Source of the DNA: Paenibacillus_AQ nitricinens
Lineage (GTDB): Bacteria; Bacillota; Bacilli; Paenibacillales; Paenibacillaceae
Length of the DNA: 64,000 nt
Assembly (NCBI RefSeq): GCF_052056485.1
Contig: NZ_CP183948.1
Location: forward strand, 4,030,001 to 4,094,000
Direction of reading: 5' to 3'
The first letter of the stretch is position 1. Each line of letters opens with the position of its first letter. The notes beneath the pieces are model-generated. The model ran no database searches and was not told the DNA's origin. It worked only from the letters and a program-made list of their open reading frames with translations. Shown piece after piece: positions 6,803-15,766 of the stretch. The position numbers were made by a program, and so were the translations under genes.

Positions 6803-8344
6803 CTATTTAGCGTATTCAACAGCCCGTGTCTCACGAATAACGGTAACTTTGATATGTCCTGGATAATCCAGTTCACTTTCAATCATCTTCGTAATATCGC
6901 GAGCAAGACGGAATGCCTCTGCATCGTCAATCTTCTCTGGCTGTACCATCACGCGTACCTCACGGCCCGCCTGAATAGCAAATGATTTCTCAACACCTTC
7001 GAATGACTCTGAGATTTCTTCCAGTTTTTCTAGACGTTTAATATACGTTTCCAGTGTTTCACGGCGAGCGCCAGGTCTTGCTGCTGACAATGCATCAGCT
7101 GCACCAACCAACATAGCAATAACCGAAGTAGCTTCGCAATCTCCATGATGAGACGCGATACTGTTGATAACAACCGGATGTTCCTTATATTTCTTCGCTA
7201 GTTCAACGCCGATCTCAACATGCGATCCTTCTACTTCATGATCCAGCGCTTTGCCGATATCATGGAGTAATCCTGCACGTTTTGCAAGCACGATGTCTTC
7301 CCCAAGCTCACCGGCCATCAGTCCAGTTAAATAAGCAACCTCCATGGAGTGCTTCAATACATTTTGACCATAGCTTGTACGGAATTTCAGACGACCCAGA
7401 ATCTTGATCAAATCTGGATGTAATCCGTGAACACCCACTTCGAAAGTAGCTTGTTCACCATACTCGCGAATTCGTTCGTCCACTTCTTTGCGGGATTTCT
7501 CCACCATCTCTTCAATTCGAGCGGGATGGATACGTCCATCTGCCACAAGCTTCTCAAGTGCCGTACGGGCCACTTCACGGCGGATTGGATCAAATCCCGA
7601 CAAAATAACTGCTTCCGGCGTATCATCAATAATGAGGTCGATACCTGTGAGAGTTTCAAGTGCACGAATATTACGGCCTTCACGACCGATAATCCGACCT
7701 TTCATCTCTTCGTTCGGCAGGGTAACAACTGAAACTGTTGTCTCCGCTACGTGATCAGCTGCACAGCGTTGGATAGCGAGTGTAATGATTTCGCGGGATT
7801 TCTTATCCGCTTCCTCTTTCGCCTGCTGTTCAATCTCTTTGATCATTTGAGCCGTTTCATGGCGAACTTCTTGCTCAACATTGCTAAGAATAATACTTCT
7901 TGCATCTTCGATGCTTAAATTGGAAATTCTCTCCAATTCAGTGACTTGGTTTTTGTAAATAACATCAATTTGCTGTTGGGTTTCATCAATTCGTTTCTCT
8001 TTGTTAGCTACTTGTTCTTCTTTTCTTTCAAGCGATTCCATTTTTTTATCCAGAGATTCTTCCTTTTGCAGCAAACGTCTCTCTTGCCGTTGGATTTCAT
8101 TCCGACGTTCACGAGTTTCTTTCTCAGCTTCAGTACGGATTCTATGGACTTCATCCTTAGCTTCCAATACTGTTTCTTTCTTCAGCGCCTCTGCGTCTTT
8201 CTTCGCGTTCTCCACGATGACTACGGCTTCTCTTTCTGCGCTTTGAATTTTAGCTTCTGCAAGGGATTTACGAATAAAATAACCGAACCCAAAGAATAAT
8301 GCAGCTACAACGAGAACGATAATGACCCAGATCCATGCTTGCAT
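6803..8344 (-). CDS. rny: Ribonuclease Y
   Basis: A 513-aa RNase Y, the membrane-bound endoribonuclease that initiates mRNA decay. It has one N-terminal membrane helix (WIWVIIVLVVAALFFGFGYF), a long charged coiled coil to about residue 200, a KH domain with GRIIGREGRNIRALE (~218) and an HD domain with LLHDIGKALDHE (~360) and ASHHGD. It ends with the family's IRETRAVEYAK. GAGGAGGTGA lies correctly before ATG 8342-8344, so the upstream in-frame ATG is not used. The length is standard. A long leader precedes it, and a terminator separates it from ymdB. Confidence 0.97.
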   Translation of the reverse strand: MQAWIWVIIVLVVAALFFGFGYFIRKSLAEAKIQSAEREAVVIVENAKKDAEALKKETVLEAKDEVHRIRTEAEKETRERRNEIQRQERRLLQKEESLDKKMESLERKEEQVANKEKRIDETQQQIDVIYKNQVTELERISNLSIEDARSIILSNVEQEVRHETAQMIKEIEQQAKEEADKKSREIITLAIQRCAADHVAETTVSVVTLPNEEMKGRIIGREGRNIRALETLTGIDLIIDDTPEAVILSGFDPIRREVARTALEKLVADGRIHPARIEEMVEKSRKEVDERIREYGEQATFEVGVHGLHPDLIKILGRLKFRTSYGQNVLKHSMEVAYLTGLMAGELGEDIVLAKRAGLLHDIGKALDHEVEGSHVEIGVELAKKYKEHPVVINSIASHHGDCEATSVIAMLVGAADALSAARPGARRETLETYIKRLEKLEEISESFEGVEKSFAIQAGREVRVMVQPEKIDDAEAFRLARDITKMIESELDYPGHIKVTVIRETRAVEYAK

Positions 8345-8619
8345 CTGTTCACCTCCTCGTTGGTTCCTCTCCAAGGTATATCCCTGGGAATTGTGCAGTT
8401 GTTAAACTATCCGTTCATCACCATACAAAAAACCGGTAAATAACCGATTGCCATACTGCACATGCTGCACATGCACACTGCCCGCCTTATCCGGCGATTA
8501 CATTTCATATGAGTTGTACGCGAACCGTTTTAAAAAGTCCCCTTTTTGGGAAGGAAAAAGGATTCTTACTTTATGCCGATTCATGTTATATTTTATTATT
8601 TATAAAAAGACATTGTCAA
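8345..8619 (-). promoter_or_regulatory. rny promoter and ~240-nt structured leader
   Basis: Minus-strand sigma-A promoter: -35 TTGACA (8614-8619), 18-bp spacer, -10 TAAAAT (8590-8595). A second TTGACA at 8641-8646 has no -10. The resulting leader is ~240 nt and contains tandem TGCAGCATGTGCA-like copies (8456-8472) and, at 8427-8448, a short CGGT/ACCG stem-loop followed by TTTTTT, which could act as an attenuator. No recX terminator is obvious, so readthrough from recX is possible. Confidence 0.55.
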
Positions 8620-8660
8620 GAGAGTCGATATGCGCATTAATGTCAAGAGAATCAGTGAGT

Positions 8661-9392
8661 CTAGTAAAATTCCTCATCTTCACCCTCATAATTGTCTTCT
8701 TCAAGTAAAGTATTAATCACTTGTCGCACCATATCACCCGAGAATCCACGCCGCATTAAGAAGGCTCCAGTCTTTCTGCGCTTATCTGTGGCTTCACCAC
8801 GAATAAGATTCCATTTCTTACGGCCAATCTGAAGTGCACTCTCTAGTTCTTGTTCAGGACTGACATTCTCTAGTGCTTCCGAAATCAAGGTTTTGTCGAT
8901 TCCTTTCTCACGTAGCTCTTGGCGAATCCACATTTTCCCCTTTCGCTGGTTCGTAATGCGTTGCTCCGCCCATTGCTTTGCATACAAGGGGTCATCAAGA
9001 AATCTTTCTTGCTGCAGCCGTTGCACCACTTCCGCAATAATAGTCTCCCCTATTTCCTTCTGCCGTAAACGGCGAGTCATTTCCATAGCGGTTCGTGGCT
9101 TCCGTTCTAGATAACGAAGTCCTTCTACATAAGCTCGCTGTCGCTCATCAGCAACAACAATTTCCTCCAAATCGGCTTTCATAAAAGAATTTCCAGTAAT
9201 CATCCGATATTTAATCATGACGTCTTCGTGTACAGTCATGTTATAGACTCCGAAATGTATGATATAGCGGTGGTCCGATTTCTTCTGACGTTCTACCTTA
9301 GTAATTTCTAAAAGTTCTCCATCAGGAAAATCAGATAGGACCTGTACGTCCTGCTCATCCGATTCAAAATCCATATCCAGCTGTATTACCAT
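8661..9392 (-). CDS. recX: Regulatory protein RecX
   Basis: A 243-aa RecX, the modulator of RecA filaments. It has the family's three-helix repeats: RAYVEGLRYLERKPRTAMEMTRRL, FLDDPLYAKQWAEQRI plus RKGKMWIRQELREKGIDKTLI, and DKRRKTGAFLMRRGFSGDMVRQVI. A ~70-residue N-terminal extension rich in acidic residues and a DNEYGEDEE-like acidic tail flank them, as in other Bacillales RecX. It lies directly downstream of recA, but a hairpin at 9503-9539 may reduce its transcription. TGAGGTGA precedes the ATG. Confidence 0.93.
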   Translation of the reverse strand: MVIQLDMDFESDEQDVQVLSDFPDGELLEITKVERQKKSDHRYIIHFGVYNMTVHEDVMIKYRMITGNSFMKADLEEIVVADERQRAYVEGLRYLERKPRTAMEMTRRLRQKEIGETIIAEVVQRLQQERFLDDPLYAKQWAEQRITNQRKGKMWIRQELREKGIDKTLISEALENVSPEQELESALQIGRKKWNLIRGEATDKRRKTGAFLMRRGFSGDMVRQVINTLLEEDNYEGEDEEFY

Positions 9393-9502
9393 AGTTACTT
9401 GTCACCTCATAGCAATAAAATATCCCCACAAAGTGTCGCTTAAATTCGATGCGTACTCAGGTACTTTGGGAGACCCCAAATATATTTTTTTTATACTGTT
9501 AA

Positions 9503-9539
9503 GAAAAGACACCCTGCAACAATGAATCACAGGGCGTCC
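9503..9539 (-). terminator. Probable terminator of recA
   Basis: On the minus strand GACGCCCTG and CAGGGTGTC pair around a 12-nt loop, followed by TTTTCTT. It is 17 bp after the recA stop; the short U-run suggests partial termination into recX. Confidence 0.7.
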
Positions 9540-9555
9540 TATTCCTTAATAAATT

Positions 9556-10623
9556 CTATTGTTCGATTTCGAGAAGTAGCTTCTCTTCTTCCTCTTGCTC
9601 TGCAATGATTTCCGCTTCATTTGGTGCAGCAACAATAGTGGACAGATTACTTGCTTCACGGATCTTATTCTCAATGATGAGTGCAATATCTTGATGTTCT
9701 TTCAAGAACTGTTTGGCATTCTCACGTCCTTGGCCGAGACGCTCACCCTCATAGGAATACCATGCACCACTCTTATTCACGATGTCCATTTCAGTACCGA
9801 TGTCTACAAGACTTCCTTCTCTGGAAATCCCTTCACCATACATGATATCAACATCAGCTTGTTTAAATGGAGGTGCTACCTTATTCTTCACAATCTTGAT
9901 CTTGGTGCGGTTACCTACAACGTCGTTACCCATCTTAATACTTTCGACGCGACGAACATCCAACCGTACGGAAGAGTAGAATTTCAACGCCCGACCACCC
10001 GGGGTTGTCTCAGGATTACCGAACATAACACCAATTTTCTCACGAAGCTGGTTAATAAAGATAGCAATTGTATTCGATTTACTAATGGCACCAGATAGCT
10101 TCCGAAGCGCTTGAGACATCAAACGAGCCTGTAGACCGACGTGAGAGTCACCCATATCACCTTCGATTTCCGCTTTAGGAACCAATGCAGCTACGGAGTC
10201 AACGACAATAATGTCTACTGCACCACTTCGTACAAGTGCTTCAGCAATCTCAAGTGCCTGTTCACCCGTATCTGGCTGAGATAACAACAATTCATCAATG
10301 TTTACGCCCAAGTTACGTGCATACTTCGGATCGAGCGCATGCTCAGCATCGATAAATGCAGCTTGTCCTCCTTGTTTTTGCACTTCTGCAATAGCATGAA
10401 GAGCAACAGTTGTTTTACCGGAGGATTCAGGTCCATATATTTCAATGATACGTCCCTTTGGAAGTCCGCCTATACCTAACGCAATATCAAGTGCCAAAGA
10501 TCCGCTAGGTACAACTTCCACTTGCATATGAGTGGATTCTCCCAGTTTCATGATCGAACCTTTACCAAATTGTTTTTCTATTTGACGAAGCGCCATATCA
10601 AGCGCTGCACGACGATCTGACAA
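9556..10623 (-). CDS. recA: Recombinase RecA
   Basis: A 355-aa RecA for homologous recombination and SOS co-protease activity. Visible: Walker A GPESSGKTT (~65-73), Walker B-type VDIIVVDSVAALVPK, loop L1 GDSHVGLQARLMSQALRKL, INQLREKIGVMFGNPETTPGG and loop L2, then the acidic C-terminus (EQEEEEKLLLEIEQ). The start is TTG (10621-10623) with AAGGAAGTGG upstream, giving MSDRRAALDMAL as in relatives. A sigma-A promoter and a LexA box lie upstream, so it is SOS-induced. Confidence 0.98.
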   Translation of the reverse strand: MSDRRAALDMALRQIEKQFGKGSIMKLGESTHMQVEVVPSGSLALDIALGIGGLPKGRIIEIYGPESSGKTTVALHAIAEVQKQGGQAAFIDAEHALDPKYARNLGVNIDELLLSQPDTGEQALEIAEALVRSGAVDIIVVDSVAALVPKAEIEGDMGDSHVGLQARLMSQALRKLSGAISKSNTIAIFINQLREKIGVMFGNPETTPGGRALKFYSSVRLDVRRVESIKMGNDVVGNRTKIKIVKNKVAPPFKQADVDIMYGEGISREGSLVDIGTEMDIVNKSGAWYSYEGERLGQGRENAKQFLKEHQDIALIIENKIREASNLSTIVAAPNEAEIIAEQEEEEKLLLEIEQ

Positions 10624-10654
10624 TCAGACCACTTCCTTCACTGTTTATAATAAT

Positions 10655-10683
10655 ATAATAACGTGTTTTTGAGGTCTTGCCAA
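10655..10683 (-). promoter_or_regulatory. Sigma-A promoter of recA
   Basis: Minus strand: -35 TTGGCA (10678-10683), 17-bp spacer, -10 TATTAT (10655-10660), about 32 bp from the recA start. Confidence 0.8.
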
Positions 10684-10692
10684 GCTTTTTTT

Positions 10693-10706
10693 CGAACATA
10701 CATTCG
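10693..10706. promoter_or_regulatory. LexA (SOS) box upstream of recA
   Basis: CGAACATACATTCG (minus strand CGAATGTATGTTCG) matches the Gram-positive SOS box CGAAC-N4-GTTCG with one change. It lies 10 bp upstream of the recA -35, a normal place for LexA repression. Confidence 0.8.
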
Positions 10707-10847
10707 TTTTTTTTGTCTCAAGCGTTAATTATCCCTTTTATTGTAAGCCTCCCTCCGGACATAGAAGTTAACTGATTTCTCTACTTCACCGGACATCAAC
10801 GACTTATGATCAAAACCAAAACAGCGATCAAAATCTCCGCAGATATA

Positions 10848-10885
10848 CAAAAAACCGCAGCAAAGAAATCTCAGTGCCACGGTTC
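10848..10885 (-). terminator. Intrinsic terminator of cinA
   Basis: On the minus strand ACCGTGGCA and TGCTGCGGT pair throughout (two G-U pairs) around a 12-nt loop, followed by TTTTTTG. The remainder of the recA-cinA spacer (10707-10847) shows nothing recognisable. Confidence 0.82.
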
Positions 10886-10922
10886 TTCCGTATGTCTCAA
10901 TTATAACTGGGCTAATCTCCCA

Positions 10923-12209
10923 TTACAAGTCTGAGCCTTCTAGCGGTGTCTCCACCTTCCGTTCCTCAAGTCTGCGCCATAGACGATACAACAGAGCTTT
11001 AACAGTACGCAGTCGTATATTTTCACGTGTACCTTTAAGATTAAGCTCATACACTTCTGTCTTACGCCCGCGTTCAGCTAAACCAATAAATACAAGTCCA
11101 ACTGGCTTACGTTCAGAATAGCCTGGTCCTGCTACACCCGTTACAGATAAACCGAAATCACTATCCGCGATCATTCTCACCTGATCAGCTAACACCTCGG
11201 CAACTTCACGACTAACTGCCCCTGGAGCATCTGGCCCCTCCAAATATGCACTCGGCACATTTAGAAGTTTTTTCTTCAGGTCGTTGGAATAACAGACGAT
11301 TCCTCCCGCAAACATCGAAGCACTGCCGGGAATGTTAGTTATACTCTCCATCAGCAAGCCTCCAGTGCAACTCTCTGCCGCACTTAAAGTCAGACCTGCA
11401 TCCGCCATCCAATCCACAATCAATTGCTCCAGCGGCACATCAATATTTGCATATAAATGTTCTGGCAAAATCTCTTTGATCTGTTTCTCCAGAATCTCCA
11501 GCTTCTTGTAAGCTTCATGCTCGGAAGGCGCCTTTGTCGAAATACGAACGGTTACCTCTCCCTCTTTAGCGTAAGGAGCTATGGTTGGGTCTGTCTGGCT
11601 GTGAATAAGATCAATTAGCTTATCCTCAAGCAGTGATTCTCCGATACCGGCAAATTTAAGCATTTTAGAATAAAGTGGCATTTCTGTCGTCAGAGCGTGC
11701 TGCTGGAGCCACGGCACAGCTTTATCTACGAACATCGGCTTCATCTCTCGAGGCGGACCCGGAAGCACAATATAATATTTCTTTTCATGCTCAAAAGCAA
11801 TGCCAACAGCAAGACCAATCTCATTTGGCAAAGGTGTGGTTCCTTCAATTATAAGTGCCTGTTTACGATTATTCTCCGTCATTACGATCTTGCGATCATC
11901 AAAGAAACGTTGTACATGATCCATTGCCAAGCGATCTATATGAAGTGTGCGGCCTAAGGAAGCAGCCAGCGCGTCCTTCGTTAGATCATCTTCTGTAGGA
12001 CCGATACCACCGGTAAATATGATAACATCCGCTCTGCTTTGAGCGATCTCAATGGCTTGTTGCAGACGGCTGCTGTTATCCCCAACTACGGTTTGAAAAT
12101 ATACATCAATCCCAATAGCAGCTAGCTCAATAGACAAAAACTGGGCATTACTATTTACGATTTGACCGAGCAAAAGCTCTGTGCCTACTGCAATAATCTC
12201 CGCTTTCAT
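10923..12209 (-). CDS. cinA: CinA-family protein (competence/damage-inducible protein A)
   Basis: A 428-aa two-domain CinA. The N-terminal molybdopterin-binding-like domain (residues 1-170) shows MKAEIIAVGTELLLGQIVNSN, FTGGIGPTEDDLTKDALA and VLPGPPREMKPMF. The C-terminal PncC-type nicotinamide-nucleotide amidohydrolase domain (~255-415) shows SAAESCTGGLLMESITNIPGS, the catalytic-site Ser/Lys region and GVAGPG. It works in NMN recycling and is part of the competence regulon in related Gram-positives. It sits between pgsA and recA exactly as in Bacillus, but with terminators on both sides here. GAGGAGG precedes the ATG. Confidence 0.96.
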   Translation of the reverse strand: MKAEIIAVGTELLLGQIVNSNAQFLSIELAAIGIDVYFQTVVGDNSSRLQQAIEIAQSRADVIIFTGGIGPTEDDLTKDALAASLGRTLHIDRLAMDHVQRFFDDRKIVMTENNRKQALIIEGTTPLPNEIGLAVGIAFEHEKKYYIVLPGPPREMKPMFVDKAVPWLQQHALTTEMPLYSKMLKFAGIGESLLEDKLIDLIHSQTDPTIAPYAKEGEVTVRISTKAPSEHEAYKKLEILEKQIKEILPEHLYANIDVPLEQLIVDWMADAGLTLSAAESCTGGLLMESITNIPGSASMFAGGIVCYSNDLKKKLLNVPSAYLEGPDAPGAVSREVAEVLADQVRMIADSDFGLSVTGVAGPGYSERKPVGLVFIGLAERGRKTEVYELNLKGTRENIRLRTVKALLYRLWRRLEERKVETPLEGSDL

Positions 12210-12260
12210 ACTTGGCTTTCGCCTCCTCGTTATAATGTAGATACACTACTTTTAGGGTTT

Positions 12261-12291
12261 AAAAAAGGTAATAGGTGCTTTACCTATTACC
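12261..12291 (-). terminator. Intrinsic terminator of pgsA
   Basis: On the minus strand GGTAATAGGT-AAAGC-ACCTATTACC is a perfect 10-bp stem followed by TTTTTT. It separates pgsA from cinA. Confidence 0.95.
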
Positions 12292-12318
12292 TCTCCTATA
12301 TGTAGCTGCCTATAATGC

Positions 12319-12906
12319 TTAAGCATTATGCAGCTGTAATAGCTCCTTATTCTTCACAAAATAATCAATTCCAGAGTAGATAGTGATCAAGGCAGCAGCC
12401 CAAATGGCAATATCGTCTACAGGAATGCTGACGAATTGAAATGGGAAATTATTTAACAACAGCAGTGAGATCGCTACAATTTGTACAACCGTCTTTATCT
12501 TCCCCCATTTGCTGGCGGCAACCACTTTTCCTTCTAACAATGCTATCTGGCGAAGCCCGGTTACTGCGAACTCACGACTAATGATAACAATTGCGATCCA
12601 TGAATCACATCTGCCCAATTCCACAAGTGAAATCAGAACTGCGGAAACTAACAGCTTGTCCGCTAACGGATCAAGGAGCTTACCGAGATTGGTGACCATA
12701 TTATATTTCCTAGCTATGTAGCCGTCTATTCCATCTGTACTCGCAGCAAGCAAAAAGATCACAGCTGCTACCAAATGATTAACAGATAGCTGAAAAGAGC
12801 CCCAATGTATCGGTTCTGGATAAAAGCTGAAATCCACCAGCAAAAAAAACATCATAATCGGGATTAGGCAAATACGTGATAGCGTGATGCGGTTGGGTAA
12901 ATTCAC
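12319..12906 (-). CDS. pgsA: CDP-diacylglycerol-glycerol-3-phosphate 3-phosphatidyltransferase
   Basis: A 195-aa integral membrane enzyme making phosphatidylglycerol phosphate, the first committed step to phosphatidylglycerol and cardiolipin. It begins MNLPNRITLSRI. The CDP-alcohol phosphotransferase signature D-G-x2-A-R-x8-G-x3-D-x3-D is fully present (DGIDGYIARKYNMVTNLG then KLLDPLADK). Several hydrophobic helices flank it. The GTG at 12904-12906 with GGGGAGGAACTTCA is chosen over an ATG ten codons upstream because it gives the family N-terminus and a good ribosome site. Confidence 0.96.
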   Translation of the reverse strand: MNLPNRITLSRICLIPIMMFFLLVDFSFYPEPIHWGSFQLSVNHLVAAVIFLLAASTDGIDGYIARKYNMVTNLGKLLDPLADKLLVSAVLISLVELGRCDSWIAIVIISREFAVTGLRQIALLEGKVVAASKWGKIKTVVQIVAISLLLLNNFPFQFVSIPVDDIAIWAAALITIYSGIDYFVKNKELLQLHNA

Positions 12907-13000
12907 TGAAGTTCCTCCCCTAAATCGTTCATACAAATTGCCTGGATCAGGCTCATCTTTTTCTACTTAAGCAAGTATATTATAGCTATAAATAGGTGTC

Positions 13001-13050
13001 AAAAAAAATACAAAGCACCCCGCATATGGTGCTGAAGTGCACTGCGGGGT
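13001..13050 (-). terminator. Intrinsic terminator of yajQ
   Basis: On the minus strand ACCCCGCA and TGCGGGGT pair around an 18-nt loop and are followed after GCTTTGTA by TTTTTTTT. Confidence 0.8.
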
Positions 13051-13058
13051 ACCAATTT

Positions 13059-13550
13059 CTATTTCATGTTCATGAATTGCAAATCTAGTGGCAAATCGGC
13101 TTTACGCAAGATCTGGATAATTTGCTGCAAATCATCACGGTTCTTACCGGTTACACGGATCTGATCTCCTTGGATCTGGCTCTTCACCTTCAATTTCGAG
13201 TCACGAATCAGGATATTAATCTTTTTCGCGTTCTCCTGATCAATCCCTTGCTTAAGACCTAAGCGCTGACGAACACTTCCCAGGGAAGCAGGCTCTACTT
13301 TGCCGAAATCCAAGTTCTTCAGCGTGATGCCTCTCTTCACCATCTTCGATTGTAAAATATCAATAACAGCGTTTAACTTATATTCGTCCTCAGAGGCGAT
13401 AATAAGTGCGTCTTTCTCCAGCTTCAGACTACTCTTGCTATTCTTAAAGTCAAAGCGGTTGTCAATTTCTTTCTCTGTTTGGTGGATCGCATTGGTTAAT
13501 TCCTGCATATCCATTTTAGATACGATATCAAATGAACTTTCTGAACTCAT
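13059..13550 (-). CDS. yajQ: YajQ-family nucleotide-binding protein
   Basis: A 163-aa full-length member of the YajQ family (two ferredoxin-like folds). It shows SSESSFDIVSKMDMQELTNA at the N-terminus, the central FGKVEPASLGSVRQRLGLKQGID and a C-terminal KVKSQIQGDQIRVTGKNRDDLQ. Some proteobacterial members bind cyclic di-GMP. Whether this one does is unknown, and the role in Firmicutes is not settled. It is monocistronic and followed by a strong terminator. Confidence 0.94.
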   Translation of the reverse strand: MSSESSFDIVSKMDMQELTNAIHQTEKEIDNRFDFKNSKSSLKLEKDALIIASEDEYKLNAVIDILQSKMVKRGITLKNLDFGKVEPASLGSVRQRLGLKQGIDQENAKKINILIRDSKLKVKSQIQGDQIRVTGKNRDDLQQIIQILRKADLPLDLQFMNMK

Positions 13551-13645
13551 AACTACACGTCCTTTGTACTTTTTAGTCTGCTACTATTATAAAAGAATGA
13601 TACCCTTAAGTCTAATATTGGATAATATGTACCTCACCCGACACA

Positions 13646-13670
13646 GAAAACAGCCCCACATAGTGGAGCT
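13646..13670 (-). terminator. Terminator after the RodZ-like gene and small membrane protein gene
   Basis: On the minus strand AGCTCCAC-TAT-GTGGGGCT (8 bp with one G-U pair) is followed by GTTTTCTG. It is about 80 bp past the small membrane protein stop and before yajQ. Confidence 0.7.
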
Positions 13671-13752
13671 TTTCCTTCGAAATGAGTTGTGTTTCAGGTA
13701 GAAATAGGTCTCCAATGGAAGATATCCCTTGGAGACGCACATTCTAAACTCT

Positions 13753-13989
13753 CTATCTGCTTCGAAGCGGGCTCCGAAACATATCCAGAATTCCAAGCAC
13801 AATATGTGCAAGACCGAACCCGAGAATTCCATAACCCCAAGCACTTGGTGTCATATAGTATCCGATAAGACTGACAATAACCCCAAGTCCAGCTACAATC
13901 CAGCTAACAATCATGAACGCACACCCCACTTTGGCTAAGAAACTGGAAACACTCTTATGTTCCCCGCAAAGCCAAAGTCTATGCATCAT
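13753..13989 (-). CDS. Small two-helix membrane protein, unknown function
   Basis: A 78-aa product with two hydrophobic helices: VGCAFMIVSWIVAGLGVIVSLIGYYM (~21-46) and WGYGILGFGLAHIVLGILDMF (~51-71), with basic ends. It starts 5 bp after the stop of the RodZ-like gene with only a weak ribosome site, suggesting translational coupling. An internal GTG or ATG start at residues 21-26 is possible. It is not recognised as a named family. Tight linkage to the RodZ-like gene suggests a membrane or cell-shape role (inference). Confidence 0.65.
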   Translation of the reverse strand: MMHRLWLCGEHKSVSSFLAKVGCAFMIVSWIVAGLGVIVSLIGYYMTPSAWGYGILGFGLAHIVLGILDMFRSPLRSR

Positions 13990-13994
13990 TTTTC

Positions 13995-14957
13995 TTATTG
14001 GCCTGTTTCATTAGTCTGGTCGGTAGTATCGGTGGTACCTTCATTCTGGGTCGTTTCACTTCCAGTACCATCATCCAGATTAAGTAGCAGACGAGATGAT
14101 GTCTTTTCATCTGTAATTATTTGTCCATTGACAGTAATCTCAGTAGCTGGTGAATAACCAGATTTAATATACATTCCTTCACTTCCAAGCACAAAGCTCA
14201 TACGATTTCCAGCCGCTGTGTTTCCAAATGAAAGTTTTTCACCTTTAGAGTTCTCACCTTTATACACCTCAAGCCAGCTTACTCCAGTAGCAGAAATTTC
14301 AACCTTCACTTCACTTCCAGCCGGAGCTGAAACCTTGAATTTTGTTGTTTTCCCTGCTTTCCCATCCGGTGTAACTGTAATGGATTGCGGGGAAGGTGTA
14401 GGTGTTGGTACTGGCGTAGGCTCTGCAGTAGGTTCCGTTGTTGCTTCTGTTCCTGCCGAAGAAGTTGGCGCCACAACGCCTCCTCCTGAAGCCGGTGGAG
14501 ATGTTTGGGCTGTCGTAGGATCCTGCTGTTCGTTCGTCAGATTTGTCTGATCAATCTGAGCAGGGTCCGGTTTGTTCAAGCTAGAAGCATAAATGTAAAT
14601 CACAACAATAATCAATATTGGAAATGTCCACATTAACACTGTTGGCAGCCATTTTGCATTCCGTTCTGTTTCTGGTCTACGGCTCCGTTTTTGAATCACC
14701 GTTTCCATGGCTGTGTCTTCGGGAGGGGCTGGTACATTCCCATGCTCCTCAAGCAGTTCGTCAGGGCTCATCCCTACTGCCTCTGCGTACGTTTTGATAA
14801 ACGCCCTAACATAAAAACTTCCTGGAAGCACCTTATAATCTCCAGACTCGATGGCTTCCAAATACTTTTTGCGAATTTTCGTTACTTCCTGGACATCGTC
14901 AAGACTCATCCCTTTTTGCAGACGCGCCTCTTTCAATTGCCGGCCCAGTTCCGACAT
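13995..14957 (-). CDS. RodZ-like helix-turn-helix membrane protein (YmfM type)
   Basis: A 320-aa protein. N-terminal HTH_25 domain (MSELGRQLKEARLQKGMSLD to about residue 70), a basic stretch, one membrane helix (LPTVLMWTFPILIIVVIYIY, ~110-130), a long Thr/Pro/Ser-rich linker and a C-terminal DUF4115 beta domain (ITVTPDGKAGKTTKFKVSAP onward). RodZ proteins link MreB to the elongation machinery. In Bacillus the equivalent gene lies before pgsA. AACAGGAGGTGATGGT makes the ATG at 14955-14957 the start. Confidence 0.9.
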   Translation of the reverse strand: MSELGRQLKEARLQKGMSLDDVQEVTKIRKKYLEAIESGDYKVLPGSFYVRAFIKTYAEAVGMSPDELLEEHGNVPAPPEDTAMETVIQKRSRRPETERNAKWLPTVLMWTFPILIIVVIYIYASSLNKPDPAQIDQTNLTNEQQDPTTAQTSPPASGGGVVAPTSSAGTEATTEPTAEPTPVPTPTPSPQSITVTPDGKAGKTTKFKVSAPAGSEVKVEISATGVSWLEVYKGENSKGEKLSFGNTAAGNRMSFVLGSEGMYIKSGYSPATEITVNGQIITDEKTSSRLLLNLDDGTGSETTQNEGTTDTTDQTNETGQ

Positions 14958-14998
14958 ACCATCACCTCCTGTTAATTTCAATGAATATCATTGGTGTT

Positions 14999-15766
14999 CT
15001 ATAAATCATCACTGTAACTAGTCGTGAACGACTCGTACAATATTTCTTCATTTGGATTATTGCGAAGCTCGATAATAATATCAAAATCATCAAAGGTATA
15101 CTCAGATTCCCGCACAAAAATATCTGGATGCTCGATCACTTTCGTGCTTGGCATACTCATAACATTTTGTAATAAATTATAATGCTTCTCATTAGAGCGG
15201 ATCGTACTAACAATACCATCAATAATAAATACATTATGCGGGTTCATCTCATCTTCTGCTAATTGACTTCGCACTGTCTGACGTAAAAGTGTCGAAGAGA
15301 CAAATGTCCAACGCTTCATCGCGCAGACACTGCCAGCAATGATTGATTCCGTCTTTCCTACACGGGGCATACCTCGAAGTCCTATTACCTGATTTCCATC
15401 TTTTTTAAACAGTTCCCCGAGAAAATCGACCAATAGTCCAAGCTCATCCCGGGTGAAACGAAACGTCTTCCGATCATCTGAATCCCGTTCAATATATCGC
15501 CCATGGCGCACAGCCAGCTTGTCTACGAGTCTTGGAGACCGCAGAGCTGAAACTGTAATATTATCAACTTTCTTGAGCATTTCGCCCATTAGCATTATTT
15601 TGTCATCGTCATTGGTCTCCAGCAACATTCCGCGAGTCTTTCCTTCAACGCCATTAATCGTCAGAATGTTGACTTCTAGCATCCCTAACATTGAAGCGAT
15701 ATCACCAAGCAGACCGGGTCTGTTCTTGTGAATCTTGTATTCCATATACCATTGTTTATATTCCAC
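14999..15766 (-). CDS. ymfK: DUF3388 family protein (YmfK)
   Basis: A 255-aa conserved Firmicutes protein of unknown function. Residues 8-80 look like an ACT-type regulatory fold (YKIHKNRPGLLGDIASMLGM, NILTINGVEG). A P-loop-like GLRGMPRVGKTES sits near 148-160, followed by NVFIIDGIV, so a nucleotide-binding regulatory role is plausible (inference). The start is GTG at 15764-15766 with GAGGTG 6 bp before it. It lies between ymfJ and the RodZ-like gene as in Bacillus. Confidence 0.92.
   Translation of the reverse strand: MEYKQWYMEYKIHKNRPGLLGDIASMLGMLEVNILTINGVEGKTRGMLLETNDDDKIMLMGEMLKKVDNITVSALRSPRLVDKLAVRHGRYIERDSDDRKTFRFTRDELGLLVDFLGELFKKDGNQVIGLRGMPRVGKTESIIAGSVCAMKRWTFVSSTLLRQTVRSQLAEDEMNPHNVFIIDGIVSTIRSNEKHYNLLQNVMSMPSTKVIEHPDIFVRESEYTFDDFDIIIELRNNPNEEILYESFTTSYSDDL

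Noticed and set aside
13587..13844. 85-codon minus-strand frame downstream of the RodZ-like gene
   Set aside because: It overlaps the better-supported two-helix protein in another frame and reads through the terminator at 13646-13670.
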